From: Epinephelus fuscoguttatus
Taxonomy: Eukaryota > Chordata > Actinopteri > Perciformes > Serranidae
Assembly: GCF_011397635.1 (NCBI RefSeq)
Contig: NC_064763.1
Span: 23,263,437 to 23,327,436, forward strand
Length of the DNA: 64,000 nucleotides
Direction: 5' to 3'
Of this stretch, positions 23,594 through 37,200 are shown one piece after another (within the stretch, counting starts at the first letter, position 1; the number at the start of each line of letters is the position of its first letter). The translations under genes were made by a program, and so were the position numbers. Under the pieces are notes generated by a model. That model was given only the letters and a program-made list of their open reading frames with translations, was not told the DNA's origin and made no database searches.

Positions 23594-24552
23594 TTACAGT
23601 TTTTTTACAGTTGTTTACGCACTAAAATGAAAATTTTCACACAATTAACAGCTCTTTACACTCAAGAAGCAAAACACCTGTCCATAGTTGCACAACAATA
23701 AGCACAGACTCAGCTTCACACTTTCTGCAAAACATTACACACAGTGATTTGCAAAACTCTACGCGCATTATCACACCTTAGACACAGATAAGGATTGTGA
23801 GGTTACTTCCTTCTCATTACAAAGCCCCGGCTTGCCACCAACCACACTAATGAACGAATTGGAAAATCACATCCACCTGGTGTGGAAGCACACAGGTGCT
23901 TACTGTAAACCAAGTGGACCACATGCAGTACATTGTCATTGTCATCTGCTCTGGTCCACAATTGGTTCCATGAGCACCCTGAATTTGCAGTCTTATACCT
24001 TCCACCATACTCCCCATTCCTAAACCCAAGAGAGGAATTTTTATTTGTCTACACTTTACAGTAGTAAGAAAAACTACTATTTTGTTCTGATTTTCATTGT
24101 TGATCTGTTACTGTAACTGAGTATGGTAAGAAATAAATATTTTCAGTCTGCAGCAGTCTGCAATCAGTGTTGTGTTTGTTTGTTGTATTTGTGTACTTTC
24201 TCTGTATACCTCAAAGTAATCATGAAGAATGTTGTGGGTTTGACAATATCTTTTTGTCATCTAAATTATCCCTTACATAAAAATGTCTGGCAAAAAAGTC
24301 TACCAGCTATTTTCTAAAATAGGGGTTTTTACAAATGTATTTTGTATTGATCACTGTAGTGTGTAACTGACTGCAATAGTCTGATCAGCATTTTTATAAA
24401 TATGTGTATATGTTTTGACTGAAGTGTGTCATTTTGCAAACAATCTAGGAGTTATGCAAATTGAGTGTGGTGTTTGGATAATTGCGTGAATATTTTTGAA
24501 AAAAGGAGCCCTGTTTTCAAAATTGCGTGTAAACAATTGAGAAAAACTGTAA
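23594..24552 (+). mobile_element. Tc1/mariner-superfamily DNA transposon remnant with TIRs
   Basis: The left end TTACAGTTTTTTTACAGTTG with 'tttacgcac' is mirrored by the right end (reverse complement TTACAGTTTTTCTCAATTG with 'tttacacgc'). The length is about 959 bp and the interior carries a transposase fragment (23954-24055). Both ends begin TTACAG; internal deletions and frameshifts make it inactive. Confidence 0.7.
23954..24055 (+). pseudogene. Transposase fragment (catalytic C-terminal motif) of the above element
   Basis: In the frame starting at 23954 the sequence translates to VHNWFHEHPEF, then LYLPPYSPFLNPREEF. The PPYSPxLNPxEE block is the conserved region around the third catalytic acidic residue in IS630/Tc1/mariner-like DDE transposases. 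The rest of the frame is broken upstream and downstream. Confidence 0.75.
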
Positions 24553-24961
24553 ATCATCAATGTGGCCGACGTCACCCGTCATGGTGCGGCCTGTTACCTG
24601 CTTACAGGTGGGTACATGGCGGCCATTTTGTGCTTACAAAACAGCAACGTAACTCTACTCCCTGCTCCCACTGTATTATTGGCAAGAGCAGCACAATTCG
24701 GTGGCACATGCCCAGATCTGGTAAACTGGGGCTCCTGGTTTGGTGTTTGTATGCCACAAGAGCTTCCTTACAGCTCTCTTTTGTCCATGGCAAGTGATGT
24801 GCACCACATGAGCTCTGCAAACGATTTCTTTTTGAGCTACACATTTTCCGAGCCTGAACTCAGACTACCATCAATACCTACTACAGCACAATAACAACAG
24901 CTGCAGGCTCCATCAGAGAAAACAATCCAATACTATAATTAGGCGTCTCTGAACCAGGACA
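24553..24961 (+). promoter_or_regulatory. Possible ssc4d promoter or 5' UTR exon
   Basis: This stretch is less AT-rich than its surroundings. It ends in GGACA|GTAAGT, a good donor at 24962, 127 bp before the acceptor of the first coding exon. If spliced that way, the frame of the downstream ATG meets a TAA about 24 bases upstream of the junction with no earlier ATG, which fits a 5' UTR. A non-ATG 110-codon open frame (24562-24894) lies within it. Confidence 0.3.
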
Positions 24962-25092
24962 GTAAGTAGCGATTGTTTTGTAGTAGTAGAAAAGTGCCTA
25001 CTACATTTAGAGGTGTGTTTAAGCACAGTGCAGGACTTTTGGGAGTCTGGTGAGAGAGTCTGACAGTGTGTGAATGTGTGTGTTGCAGGTGG

Positions 25093-25228
25093 ATGGTCAG
25101 TCAGGCAGCCATGCGAGGCCAGCGTGTGGTGGAGAGCGCGTGTAGGTGCTGGAACCCAGCCATCTGGCTCCTGGTGTCGCTGCTGGGATCACTCGTCTTG
25201 GTGGCCGTCAGTGTGCTGCTGCGACTCG
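25093..25228 (+). CDS. ssc4d: ssc4d coding exon 1: cytosolic tail and membrane anchor
   Basis: The acceptor tgtgtgttgcag ends at 25088 and the first ATG follows four bases later. The donor is CTCG|GTGAGT (GT at 25229). It encodes the basic/Cys tail (SACRCW at residues 15-20) and a 22-residue hydrophobic segment. Cys 17 and 19 beside the membrane are candidate acylation sites (inference). A second in-frame ATG lies at residue 7. Confidence 0.85.
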
Positions 25229-28200
25229 GTGAGTGTGTCAGTGGGGGTCGGTTGCACCCCCAGACATTTTTGATAGTTGTGGCCAGATGGGGCAATTGAG
25301 AATCTCGGCACACCAAACCAAAAATTATAACCAAATGAATTCTATCATGCTGTTGTGGTATATTGCCGAGTTAAAAAAAAAAAACTATATCAATATGAGA
25401 GTGAAGGAATCTCATACTGATGAACTTTGGTTTAATCTTTTACTCTTAAAGTTACCAAATATCTGATGTGCATGGGCTTATTACAGTACAGTTAACATTT
25501 TGAGTTCCATAGCAATCCTGTTTTAATGTGTTATGTATCTGTATTTACATGCTACAATAGGCTGGTGTTCCTTTTCCTTAAAAAGACAAATACAGCTTTC
25601 ATTTGAAGGAGTATATTGATTATATGGAACAAAACATGTATTAGGAACAAGCCTACTTAAGTTTGAAAACACCACACAGAGGCTTCCAATTTATTTCTAT
25701 TATTTTCGCAAGGGGGCGCCAGTGGGGGCTCAGCTATTGTATCAGTGTGGCCATGGCCCCCCCTGGCCACCGCTTGACAACGCTTCTGCTGAGAGTCAGG
25801 GCCATTAGCTCCAAGTTGTCTGACTGCTGAATGCTACATGTGATCAGGAGCAAAAGGTGTATTTTACTTTATTTGGGTCCATTTTGGGGAAATATGGGGA
25901 TACGGTATTTAGTAAAGACATATTAAAGCAACCCCAGTCTGAAATACAGTTTAAAATAAAGGCCTTGTATTTTTTTGTTTGCACTTGAGCAGTAATAACA
26001 TCATGTAATATTTACTTTGATTTTCAATATCTGTGGTGCATTGTCATTGTTAAAGGGACAGGTCACCCCAAAATCAAGATATTTTCATCTCATCTGTAGT
26101 GCTGTTTATCAGTCTAGGTTGTTTTGGTGTGAGTTGCTGAGTGTTGGAGATAGGCACTCAGCTTGTGGTGCCCAAAGTGTCAAAATAATTATTTCCAGAA
26201 ATCATGATCCAGTTACTCAAGATAATCCACTGACCTTGTTGTGAGCAGTTTCATGTAGGAACTATTTTCTTTCTACTGAGCAACATCCACCAACTGTATC
26301 ACTGCACAGAAAGAGTGCATCCACTGCTAGCTCACCTAGCACCACCGAGCTAGCTAATGTTACAGCTCAGCCGAGGAGAATGCCATTAATTTTAGACATC
26401 TCGCACTGTCTAGAGCATGAGCCTTCTGCACAGTGATACGGTTGGCGGGTGTAGTTTAATAGAAAGAAAATAGTTTCTGCATGAAACTGCTCACAACATC
26501 ATGATTTCTGGAGAGAGACATTGCAGCTGAGTGTCTGAATTTTTTTATTTTCTTTTGGCACTTTGAGCACCACAAGCCGAGTGCGATCTAATTTCATTAT
26601 ATTAGAGAGAAGGCAGACATCTCCATATATCTCCAACACTCTCCACCTCAGGGGGTAAGGGGGAAATGTTATTTTTGATTCTGGGGTGAACTATCTCTTT
26701 AAACTAAAGGCCTTGTATTTTTCATTTGTATTTGTGGTGCATTCTTTGTTAAAGGGAATGGGGTGAAATATATATGAAACAGCTGAGTTGGGTGCACTTT
26801 CAAGTTCTCAATCACTGTAAAAAGAAACTGTGTGTTTAAACTTAAAAAAGTTAGTGTCCAGGCTGCCTTAAATTTTTAAGCTGACTGAATTTGAGAAGAC
26901 ACGTTGAATCATGACCAAATTACCTCAACTTGTCTTCTCCAATTCAGTCAACTTAGAGTTCAAACACGAGCTTTTTTAAGTGTGTGTGGGATAAACCAGC
27001 TTATTAAAGTGAATCATTTATTAGAAGAGAAGTTTTTTTTAATACACTGGCCCAGGAGCAGAGGTTGGCTGTGTAAAGACTGAAACTGATTCCCAATGCC
27101 TTATTTAACACTGCTGTCTACTACTCTTAACATTCAACAAACCACCATGTCCTTGCTGTTTAAACTCTTAAACATGATGACCCTTGCATCAGTAGTTTTT
27201 AAATCATTGATATTCTGCTGTCGACTCCACCGCACAGACTAAACTTATACTTTAATAGCTGTTCCAAAAAAGGGAAAAGGTTAGTACTGCCATACACTGA
27301 AATAGAACAATCTGGTTTCTTGTGTGTCAGTGCTGAACCACATATTTGGGGATTTAATATGCTCAAGAACCCAGTGCTCCTGTAAGTGAAACTCCCTGCA
27401 GATGAGTGCTTTTGTGTCCACAGTTGCTGTTCGCCCCATGTTTACCAGTGATAGCAGGCTAAAAGCCCTGAAGTTATTTTGAAGGGAGCCAGCCAGGATC
27501 AATTCCACTCACTGGCTGTTATGGATCGACAACTATCAAGAGAGAGCAATTAATTCAAATGTGCTGACACCAGCTTGTTGATTTTGTCTCTTCACAGAGC
27601 CAAAATATATCCAAATGTGTACCTCACTAACCTTTTCTTTTTGCGTGTGTTCAAATTTCAGGAGACATGAAAATAAACAGACGGGCTGTAGATGGTAAGT
27701 ACTATTTAATTTTACTTTTCTGATCCAACTTAGAATAACAACTACATTTCCATGGAATATAAACTGAAAATGTAACCTACATGTGTCGCTGAATAGGTAC
27801 TTTCAGTATGTATGTACACTCTGTATATATTTCACTGCCACAAACCAATGAGACCAGCCTGTGAATTGACCTACATAGGGTGTGAGGGGTAGAAAATCCC
27901 CCCTGCTGTCATTGTGAGATGTTGAAACCTGAGATATTAGTCTTCAGACGTTAGATTGTCCTCTATACGTACATATCCTGAAACATCTTCCAGTGTGTGT
28001 CTTAACACACCTCTCGGAAACACGAGCCCTCCGTGTTTTCCATATCAGTATCAAGATCAGCCTTTATCAGCCAAGTATGTGAACACATAGAAGGAATATG
28101 ACTCCATACTCCGTACTGTACGTAATAGGCATGACAGCTAAGAACAAGGACAACGAGGTGGAACAAATAAAGGTAAAGAATAGACAGGACTATTATGTAC

Positions 28201-31200
28201 AAAATAATGTGAAAAAGGGGTGTATATGAAGCAGCTTTCTGTTTCTATGACCCTAAACTGTGGAACTCTCTCCCCTTGGATCTCAGAGCAACAAACTCCC
28301 TTTAATTTTTCTTAATAAAGACATTAAAACCTATCTTTTTAATTTGGTGTATTGTTAATGTTTAATTGCATTCTCTTTTTTTAAATGGTTATTGTTTATC
28401 TTAAACTGATCTTTTTTTCTAGGCATTTTGGGCTGCAACTTTGTGTGAATGTGCTGTACCAATCAAGCTCTTCTCCTTCTTATTAATAGTTTACAATATA
28501 TATTATTATTATATTAAAGCGCCAATGACCAACATTTAAAGTAAAAAGTCAAGTGTTCTGTATGTTGTAAAGTATAGAAATAGTGCTGTTAGGACAAAAT
28601 TGTGGGTTTTTATTTACCCAAAAAATGCATGAAAAATTACCAAAAAAAAAAACCAAAAAAAAAAACCCTCAATATAATAACTAAACAAGGTGTTAAATGA
28701 ACAAACTGACCTGTCAAAATGACCCGAGGGAGCATACATAGTGGTTAATCCCCAAGGGGTAACCAAAATGGACGACAACTACAACTAAATGTAAAGCAAA
28801 AATAACTGAACCCAAATTCCCCCATAACATATCAGCACATGCTTTGTTCCAAGGTTTTGGCTCCAGGATTTAAGAGTCCTTAGCCTTCAGCCTCGCCTTT
28901 TGCTCCACCAGGAAGGGACCTCCCCAAACAGCCACGGTAACTGAAAGACAAAGAAACAAATGATTAATATCAAACAATTCTAGAATGTGTACATTTAAAT
29001 AAAACAATGTAAGGTTAAAAGCAAATAAACAGATTATAAATCAAACCAACCATGTGATGTTAATTGTTCAGGTATTGCTTGAAAATGATAAATGAAAGTA
29101 ACCTGCTCTATTATGTGAGCAGTGGATATAAATTGGCTGTTTTAACTGATTATTTTCATGGATGTAGAAAGAGAACTGGATACAGCATTGAAGGCAGGGC
29201 CCGTCATTCCTATGAAAGTTGCTCAGTGGCACATGAAGTCAAAAAGGTTCGACTGCAGCTTATAAAATTATCCTTTGGTGCTGCTTCTGCATCACTGGGC
29301 CCATAAAGCAGGCAACACTAGAGACTTAGCTTAGAGATACGCCTACTTGAATGAGGCTAAGACGACTTAATCTTGCAGCTCCTCTAGACTTTCGAGATGT
29401 TATCTGACCGAAAGGTTCAAATTTTGATTGTGAAGTTATTCATTTCATGGGGGTTGTGACTCTCAAAGAAATGTATCCACTGATATACAGAAGTCTCTTT
29501 CACAATATAAGTATAGGAAAAAGTCTTTTGGGCACGGTGGCATCATGTGATGGACCTGGAAGTTGTAGGCTAATTCCACAGTTTGGCCACTACGAAAATT
29601 GGCTTTAAAGCTTGGCGCACTTCCTGAAGGCCTGATTAATTTGGCTCGGCAAAACATCAATTACATTTATTAGATGTTGTGTTCCCCCACTCAAAGATAA
29701 AAGTACATGTAATTTGCCCCAAAAATGACGAGACTGAGGGTTGACAGCCATGCTGGTAGCTAAATGTTAACACCAATGTATGCTCACAATAACATGCTTC
29801 ATATGCTGTTGTTTACCAGGTATAATGTTCATCATGTTCATTATGTTAGTTTAGCACGTTAGCATACCAACATATGCTAATTAGCATGCAACACAAAATA
29901 CAGTGCAGCTGATGGCAGTGTTATTAGTTTTACGGCCATTAGCTCATAAAATAAAGTATCAGATGAATTTAAAGTTTGACCTGAGGGTAATAGGGCACTC
30001 AAACAACAAATGTCAACTTCACGGTGGCACTAGACAGCCTGTTCCTTTTCTCACATTGTCCAACACATTCTCACTCCGACCCCCTCACATTTTGTTGTTT
30101 GGTCATGGATCTTCCACGTCCACATACAACGTGCAAGGTACCCGGTGCGTTGGTTGTTGATGTTCTTGGACACTGTGTCAAGTTCTGCATGTTACATGTC
30201 TTGTCTTCTTTCAAAACAGACTTCCATTTTCACAGGAAACGCACTATGTCATGCAGTACAACAACCCCAGTTTACATTTTTCCTCCTCCAACAATAAATG
30301 CACATGGTTGGGTTTCAGGAAAAAGAACAGGGTTTGTCTTTAAAATCTTGTAAGATGCAAAGACCCCTCTCCCGATTGAAAGTTGGTATTTGTTGGACCC
30401 ATCCACCACCCTTCCTGCCCACCCTACTCAGACTGTCGCGGCCTTAACTTTCGTGTCAGGGGGAAATGCAGTGGGACCTGTAGCGTGTTATGCCAGCATT
30501 AAAAGACGGCTTTTTGGGTTAGTTTCTGATGCCACAAGTCACTGCCTAAGAGCTGGATTCCGACGACTTCGGAGTGAGACCGGCTTGCGTTGTCAGATCC
30601 CAATGCTTTGTCACACCCCTCGGCGTTTGATATCGAGGCCTAGCGCACCCTCTGCCGTCTTTATGAGACACACCAGGCTTTAAGCTAATCCCAATGTAAA
30701 ACGATTTGCGTCAGTATTTGACACACTAAGCCAATGGTGTCGTATAAAGACTACATAGGGGAGGTGGATGGGTCAGACAAACACAGACTCTGTAACCAAA
30801 AGTCATTACTGTTTAAACGTGACGTTATGTAACATCCATCCATCAATCACATACTTCAATTACATACTTGTGAAGTATTTACATTATGTATTTATTTTCC
30901 GAGTTTCACCCAGGAGGCAGTTGTGTGTTACGTACAGATGTTAAAGGTTGCGTCTCATACAGACACCAAAGGGTGCCCTTGGTATCAGTATTACACGCCG
31001 AGGGTCGTGAGAAACCATTGGTATGTGATGACCTGGGATGAGAACACAATGTGCTGGATGAAGAGTAAGGTTATCACTAAATGTATTCGTCGTGAAAGTC
31101 CGTATAAAATTTAATAGCAGTCCATTCAATAGTTGCTGACTTTTTCTACCTTCCCATGCCACTAGCATGACTAAAAACCCAAACTAAAGGAATAGGCTAA

Positions 31201-34200
31201 CATATTTCTGCTCTAGCTGGTGCGCTGTATGATCTGAACAGGCCTCTTGTTGTAGTTTCAGTCTGTGTCTCGTGTTACAGGAAAATAGATATAGTAGATA
31301 TAGAGTACAGTAACTATGGAAGGCCAAGAGCCTCCTTTCAACAAATAATTTGACCATCTTCCTCTCTCTCTCTCTCTCTTTCTCCCATATCCCCTCCTCC
31401 CTCCTCTTCTAGCCAATGGTGTGCAAAGCCCCTCGAGGACGCAGCACCAAGGTAAGCATGAGCCCAACAGCCACCTCCACACCTGCCCCAGACACCCAGA
31501 AAAACATGTCTGCATTCAGGCCACGCCATGAAAACCTATCAGTGGGCTGGCTGTGTGTCAGTGACAGAGAGTACAGAAGGTAGATCAGTGCCTGGGGCTT
31601 TTTAAACAAGGTCACTTTCCCAGCTCTCCATTTCCCTAATCCCCACTTATTTGCTATGTAACCTCCCACCCTCTGCACCCACCTCGCTCACTTCCAAGGA
31701 GTCATGTGGCTCATTGTGTGCCTTAACTTGGTAGGATTAGACTTTTCTTGCTATTAACTGTCATTACATGAGAGCCATGCTAGTCTCATCTATTTTTCTT
31801 TCTCCAAATAGAACTGTGTCGTTAAAATGTCCCTCCAACAGTAGAGCTTTTATGGGCCTCGGATTTTTCAGTGAGGAGGCACAATTGTAACCAAACAACC
31901 TGAATATCCTCTTCTCACTCAAAGACAAAGTTTAAAAATGAATGTGACAGAGACAAGTTGTGACTGATGTTGTCTGCTTATCTCTCCAAAGTAAAACTAG
32001 TGAATGGACGTCACAGGTGTGAAGGGAGAGTCGAGGTGTACTACAATATCTCATGGGGCACAGTGTGCGACGACGACTGGGACATGGTGGACGCCAACGT
32101 GGTGTGTCGGCAGCTGGACTGCGGAGTGGCTGTGGCAGTGCACAGCAGCTCTCAGTTTGGACAAGGCACCGGGTTAATCCTGCTGGATAATGTGGACTGC
32201 AGAGGGAGTGAAACAGACCTCAGCAGCTGCCGTAGTCTGGACTGGGGCATCCATAATTGCTACCACTATGAGGACGTGGGTGTTACCTGCAAAGGTAAAG
32301 GCTTTTAATTCAGCTATAATTTGGCTGAGGTTGTGGTGAATCATCAGAAAAGAAAAGAGGACAAAGTCACTAAAAGTTTCTGCTTCTTTTCCATTTTGCT
32401 GTTAGAACCAGCAGTGGTGGGGGAGAGAGGGTCTGAGGATCGCACCACAGCGCCCCACGAGAGCTCCGGTTTACGTAAGTGCTCTCTGCTTTTATCTAAA
32501 TGAGACTGGTGCTCTGCCAACCTGAGACATCAGAGGATGGATCTGTCCTGTTTTTAGCATTAAGGCAAATGGCCAAAATTCAGAAAATGCTAAAAAAAAA
32601 AAAAAAAAAAAAAAACTTCTCTAAATAAGATGTGCAGAAATACAACCCCAGACAGTGAAACAATAATCCTTAAACTTGGAAATGACTACAGTTATAAACT
32701 TGTCATGTTTCATTGTTGAAAATTCTTTCCTGTAGAAATTTAAAGCACTATATAGTATTTTATTTATTTTTTTGGTGTGTCACGTCCAACATCAACGACA
32801 GGCCAGAAAACAGGAACAGTAGAAAGCAGCATGAAGGCCTGTGAAATATATATCTCTTACTTATTTGATCTCTCTTTTAAATTTGGTGCAGACTAATTTA
32901 GATCGATGTGGTGGTCTCGCCCGTTAAATTAGCACGTTCACCTGGGTGCTGTGTTTCCATCACTGCCAATGAAAGCCAGAGCTGATAAATACCTGTGACT
33001 ACAGCAGAGTCATTTGACCTGGGTGTGAATTATGATTGTAACTTTTCCCATTACATCACAAAGCCAGATGTTAGTGGGTGTAAGCAGGTTTTTGTGCAAT
33101 GGAAAGGGGACTTTATAGAGTTCAAAACCTACATCCTCAAATTTGCAGGCTAGGCAGTTATCTTGACTTTAGACATTGATAACTCAGCCCATTGTCATTC
33201 CCAGTTTGCCTTTGGACATCTTTATGAGACAGCCTTCAACTAACTCCAATGTAAAGCTATCCGGGGCAAAACTTGACGCTAAGAGTAAAAGTATATGGGC
33301 GGAAAAGTCCACGTACGGTGGGATCGAGGTCGGGTGGATGGGTCAAACAAAACTGGACTTTCATCCAGGAGACTGCTGTTTGTATACTGTGTGAAACCAA
33401 AAGTCAGTGTTGTTTTAATGCAACCTCACGTAATTTACATGTGGTTGTCGAGCACTGATGTCACTTATGTATGTCACATCATGTTATGTAACAAACATAT
33501 TTATTTGAACTCAAAACATGATCTTTTTTAAAACCCTAATTAAGTAATGTTGTTGTCTAAACCTAACCACGACCACGTCAAAACGTTAACCACGTGTTAC
33601 ATGGTGTTTCACCCTGGAGACACCTGTGCGTCACATAGATACCCTAATACAGTGGTTCCCAACTGGTCCAGTCACAGGGTTCAACTTTCTCCTCAGTCAG
33701 TAGCTGTCCGTTAGTCACTTACTCTACAGGAGGAAACTGCATCTCAAAATAAAAGTTATGTGGCAGAAATTCACTGTACTTAAAAAAGTGTGTTTTTTTA
33801 AACAAACTTGACACCTTTGCAAGTCACTCGCGACCCACTTTTGGACCACGACCCACCAGTTGGGAACCACCTGCCCTAAAGGGAACCCTGTGTGTCACTT
33901 TCAGATGCTGAGGGCTGTTACAAAGTGTCAATATTTATATAAGAGGTACATTATTTGTATAATAATGAATTGACAGAAAAACCTTTGAATAAAATAAGAT
34001 GTATTTTTCATATTTTTTGCATTATATAAGAATAGTGACATGTTTAACTGTGAGGCAAACATATTAGCCAGGCACTCAGATAATAATCCTTACAGATGGA
34101 CTGGTTCATATTGGACTACAGACCTAACAGGATGAAACATTTCAAGCTAATTAGCCTTAGCTCTGTGAGTGACCCAGATTCAGCTAGCTACCGTTCTACA

Positions 34201-37200
34201 TATAAACATAATAAACAGTCCTAATTGTGAGAACAGATTAACAACATGAAACATGTAAAATGATATCACAAATTATGTCAGTTCCTGAAAACAGACTCAA
34301 TGTAATTGTAGTCCCTTATTTTGAATACCGGTAGATAGAAGAAGAAAAGCTCATTTAAATGAACAAATGTATTTTTAATGTACATTATTCTGTGTTTATG
34401 TGATAACCAGGACTTAAGACAGGAATGATCCATATAGTACTTCTTTCTGCAGGTGGCCTAGAAACATGTTTGAAACGGAAAGCTATTCTTGCTCAGTGTC
34501 TGCTGGATGTGTTATCAGACAAAAGTTTGCTAACACGTTAGCCATTTCGTCCTAAAAAGGTTGACAGTGCTTTGTTCACAGTTTGTTCTCACTGCCCCCA
34601 AGTGGCCAAACAAATCACTTATTACAGGTCTCGGCATTTGACCCTGAAAAGCACAAACCACACCTGTATGTGACATTAACCTTCAGTGGACACAGCTGAT
34701 GAAATTCAAATACAACTAAAACCTTCTTGACTGTAGAGGATAAAATATGTTGCATATTCAGAGGAATTAAACTTCAGACCAGCTTTTCTCTGTGTTTGAT
34801 TAGATGATTTTTTTATGCTCTAGGATGAAATCTAGCAGACAGGTGGCATGCCAGATGTTACTTCAAACTGCAAGGGCAGGTTTCATTAAATAATGACTGA
34901 TGGCTTATTTTGTCATTTCGTGGGTCTAAAATGCAGGGATCCTCATGGAATAATCACAGTCAGGTTTATTTAGAAAAACAGGTTTATAATTAACTTGGAG
35001 GCGTTTTAGTTTTGCAAAACTGTCATCACATTTTACACAACAGCAAAGGCTTTTCAGCTCAATGGAAAGTATCTTTTGGGAAACTACAACACACCTCAAA
35101 GGCATCTTGAATTCCAGGCTGTCTGTATTGTTTGCTGGCTTTGCCTTTGTTATGGCTGTTTCTTTCCCTTAAATCCCGTGAGGATCATGACAGACTAGAA
35201 TCCAGTTCTGTTAACTAGTGACGTATCAAGCTAATTCTCTGGTGTCCTTCATGAAACCCAGTGGGAATGCAGTGAAGCCTGATTCATGGCTTCCTCTCAG
35301 ATGAAGCACATTTTTAAACGATGGACACATGAGAGAGTCTTTTGTCTCTTTTTTTAAGGCGTTTTTTTTTTTGTCTGCTAAATGGCAACATCTGTGCTTA
35401 GCGGTATATCAGATGTTCACCTTAACTTCAGGAGTCACAGTATGTATTGTGAAGGCCCACACCCGTCTCCTTTTCCTGTATCAATGTCTGTTAATAATTA
35501 CCTCTGTCCAAGGGTGTAAGTTTCGATTCAACATTGGGGTGGCCACATGTTAAGCAGGAGGTCTGGGGATTCGTCCTCAGAAATTTTGAGCATCAAACAT
35601 TTAATTTTCTGCATTTTTTAGTGCATTTTTTTTGCATCAATTTATGATGTGGGCATATGCACATGCTTCATACAGTTACCCAGTGTTTCCCATACATTGA
35701 TTTATTTAATCTTATTTCATTTTAGAGTTGCGCACAATGGTTTTGCACAGCCCCTCCTTGCCTCGCTGTCTCTCTCTGTTTGTCAGAATTGGCGAGCTTG
35801 TGCTTGTGCACCCCATGATCTCTCCACCTCACTGCATGTCACAGCAGGCTGGTGGCCACTGGCAGCACTGGGTCTAACCTGTGTAACAGCAGCAACAGAA
35901 AGTTTGCTGATCCAGTGGGGAGTCAGGGCATCTGGATTTGGGTTGCTGTGGTTGCTGATTAGGGGGCTGTTTCCAGAGCCTCTGCATGCTTCTCCTCCTG
36001 CTGGGTTGGTCTGTAACAGAGGGGAGTGAGGCAGGGGACACTCTGTAGCCCCTTTTACACTGCCAGATTTTCTGCGAAAGTTGGGCCGATTTGCCGGCCA
36101 GCTGCAAGCGTTTATACACACAGGGGTGGAAAGGCTAGTTGATCCGAGGCGCCCAATTTTCCGCCTCGGAGGGTAGTCACATTGGCAGAACCCTTTAAGT
36201 TTAAACAGACCAATTTGGCCTTCTACCATGGGAGGGGCTGTTGAAGACTTGTGGGAGGAGCTGTTGATGATGCCGCACGTCCAACCCACTGGCGGTGGAT
36301 GAACAGGAAACAGCTGATAGCAGGAATTAGCGAGCAGCTAGTAGCAAGAGGGAAACGCAAACCTGAAAGACACTGTAAAGATGAGCAACTGGGGAGACAA
36401 GGAATAGTGCGACCTCCTTGCACTCGCAAATGAAGAGGCCATTAACCGTCAGATGACGGGGACGGTGAAGAATGGGTCATTTTATGAGAGAATCGCCGCC
36501 TGACTACCGCCGCCTGACTACCGCCACCTGACTAGCTGTGGCTTCCCTCCCATGTCACTGTTTATGTCACATGCTGAGCTACACGTTTTGCTACTTGCTC
36601 ACGCCCCCCATTGCTCCGAAAAGGTGCATTCTGTATAAACAAAAGTAAGTAGGCGGCAATTTTCCTCTCTCCCCGATTTTGTTTTTATATTTGGGTGTCA
36701 TTGGGCAAAAATCCCATTATAACCTTTCAGTATATTGTGATTCAAGTGGAACGCCTATCCCACCCTAGATAGGTCACCAGACTATCACAGGGCTGACACA
36801 TGAGCCCTTTTTAGATAGGAATTGTGCAAATTTGCAGGAAAGCCCAATCAGTATTTTTTCAGCATTGGCAGTATAACCGCCTACCCCAGCTTTAAATGTG
36901 CATGTGGTATCTACTGTGTGTAAATAATAAATTAATCTATTTTAATTAATTAAAAAAAAAAAACCTGGCAAGATTTCTGCTCATGTTCAAAACACATGCC
37001 ACTGACTTCAACACAAGCAGACACACACAAATCCTAGCAGTTATCCCAGCACGTATTAAATTTGACATTAATATAGATTCTAATAAAAACCAACAGAGTC
37101 TAAAACTGTGTTGTAGAAAATGATGTTGCAATAAATCCCCCTCTTTCTGTCTTGGTTTAGGAGATGGCACCATCCGTCTGATGAATGGAAAGGACGCCTG

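Noticed and set aside
35783..36289. 168-codon minus-strand frame in ssc4d intron 5
   Set aside because: It overlaps transposon-like repeat sequence and an opposite-strand frame; no splice sites or motifs.
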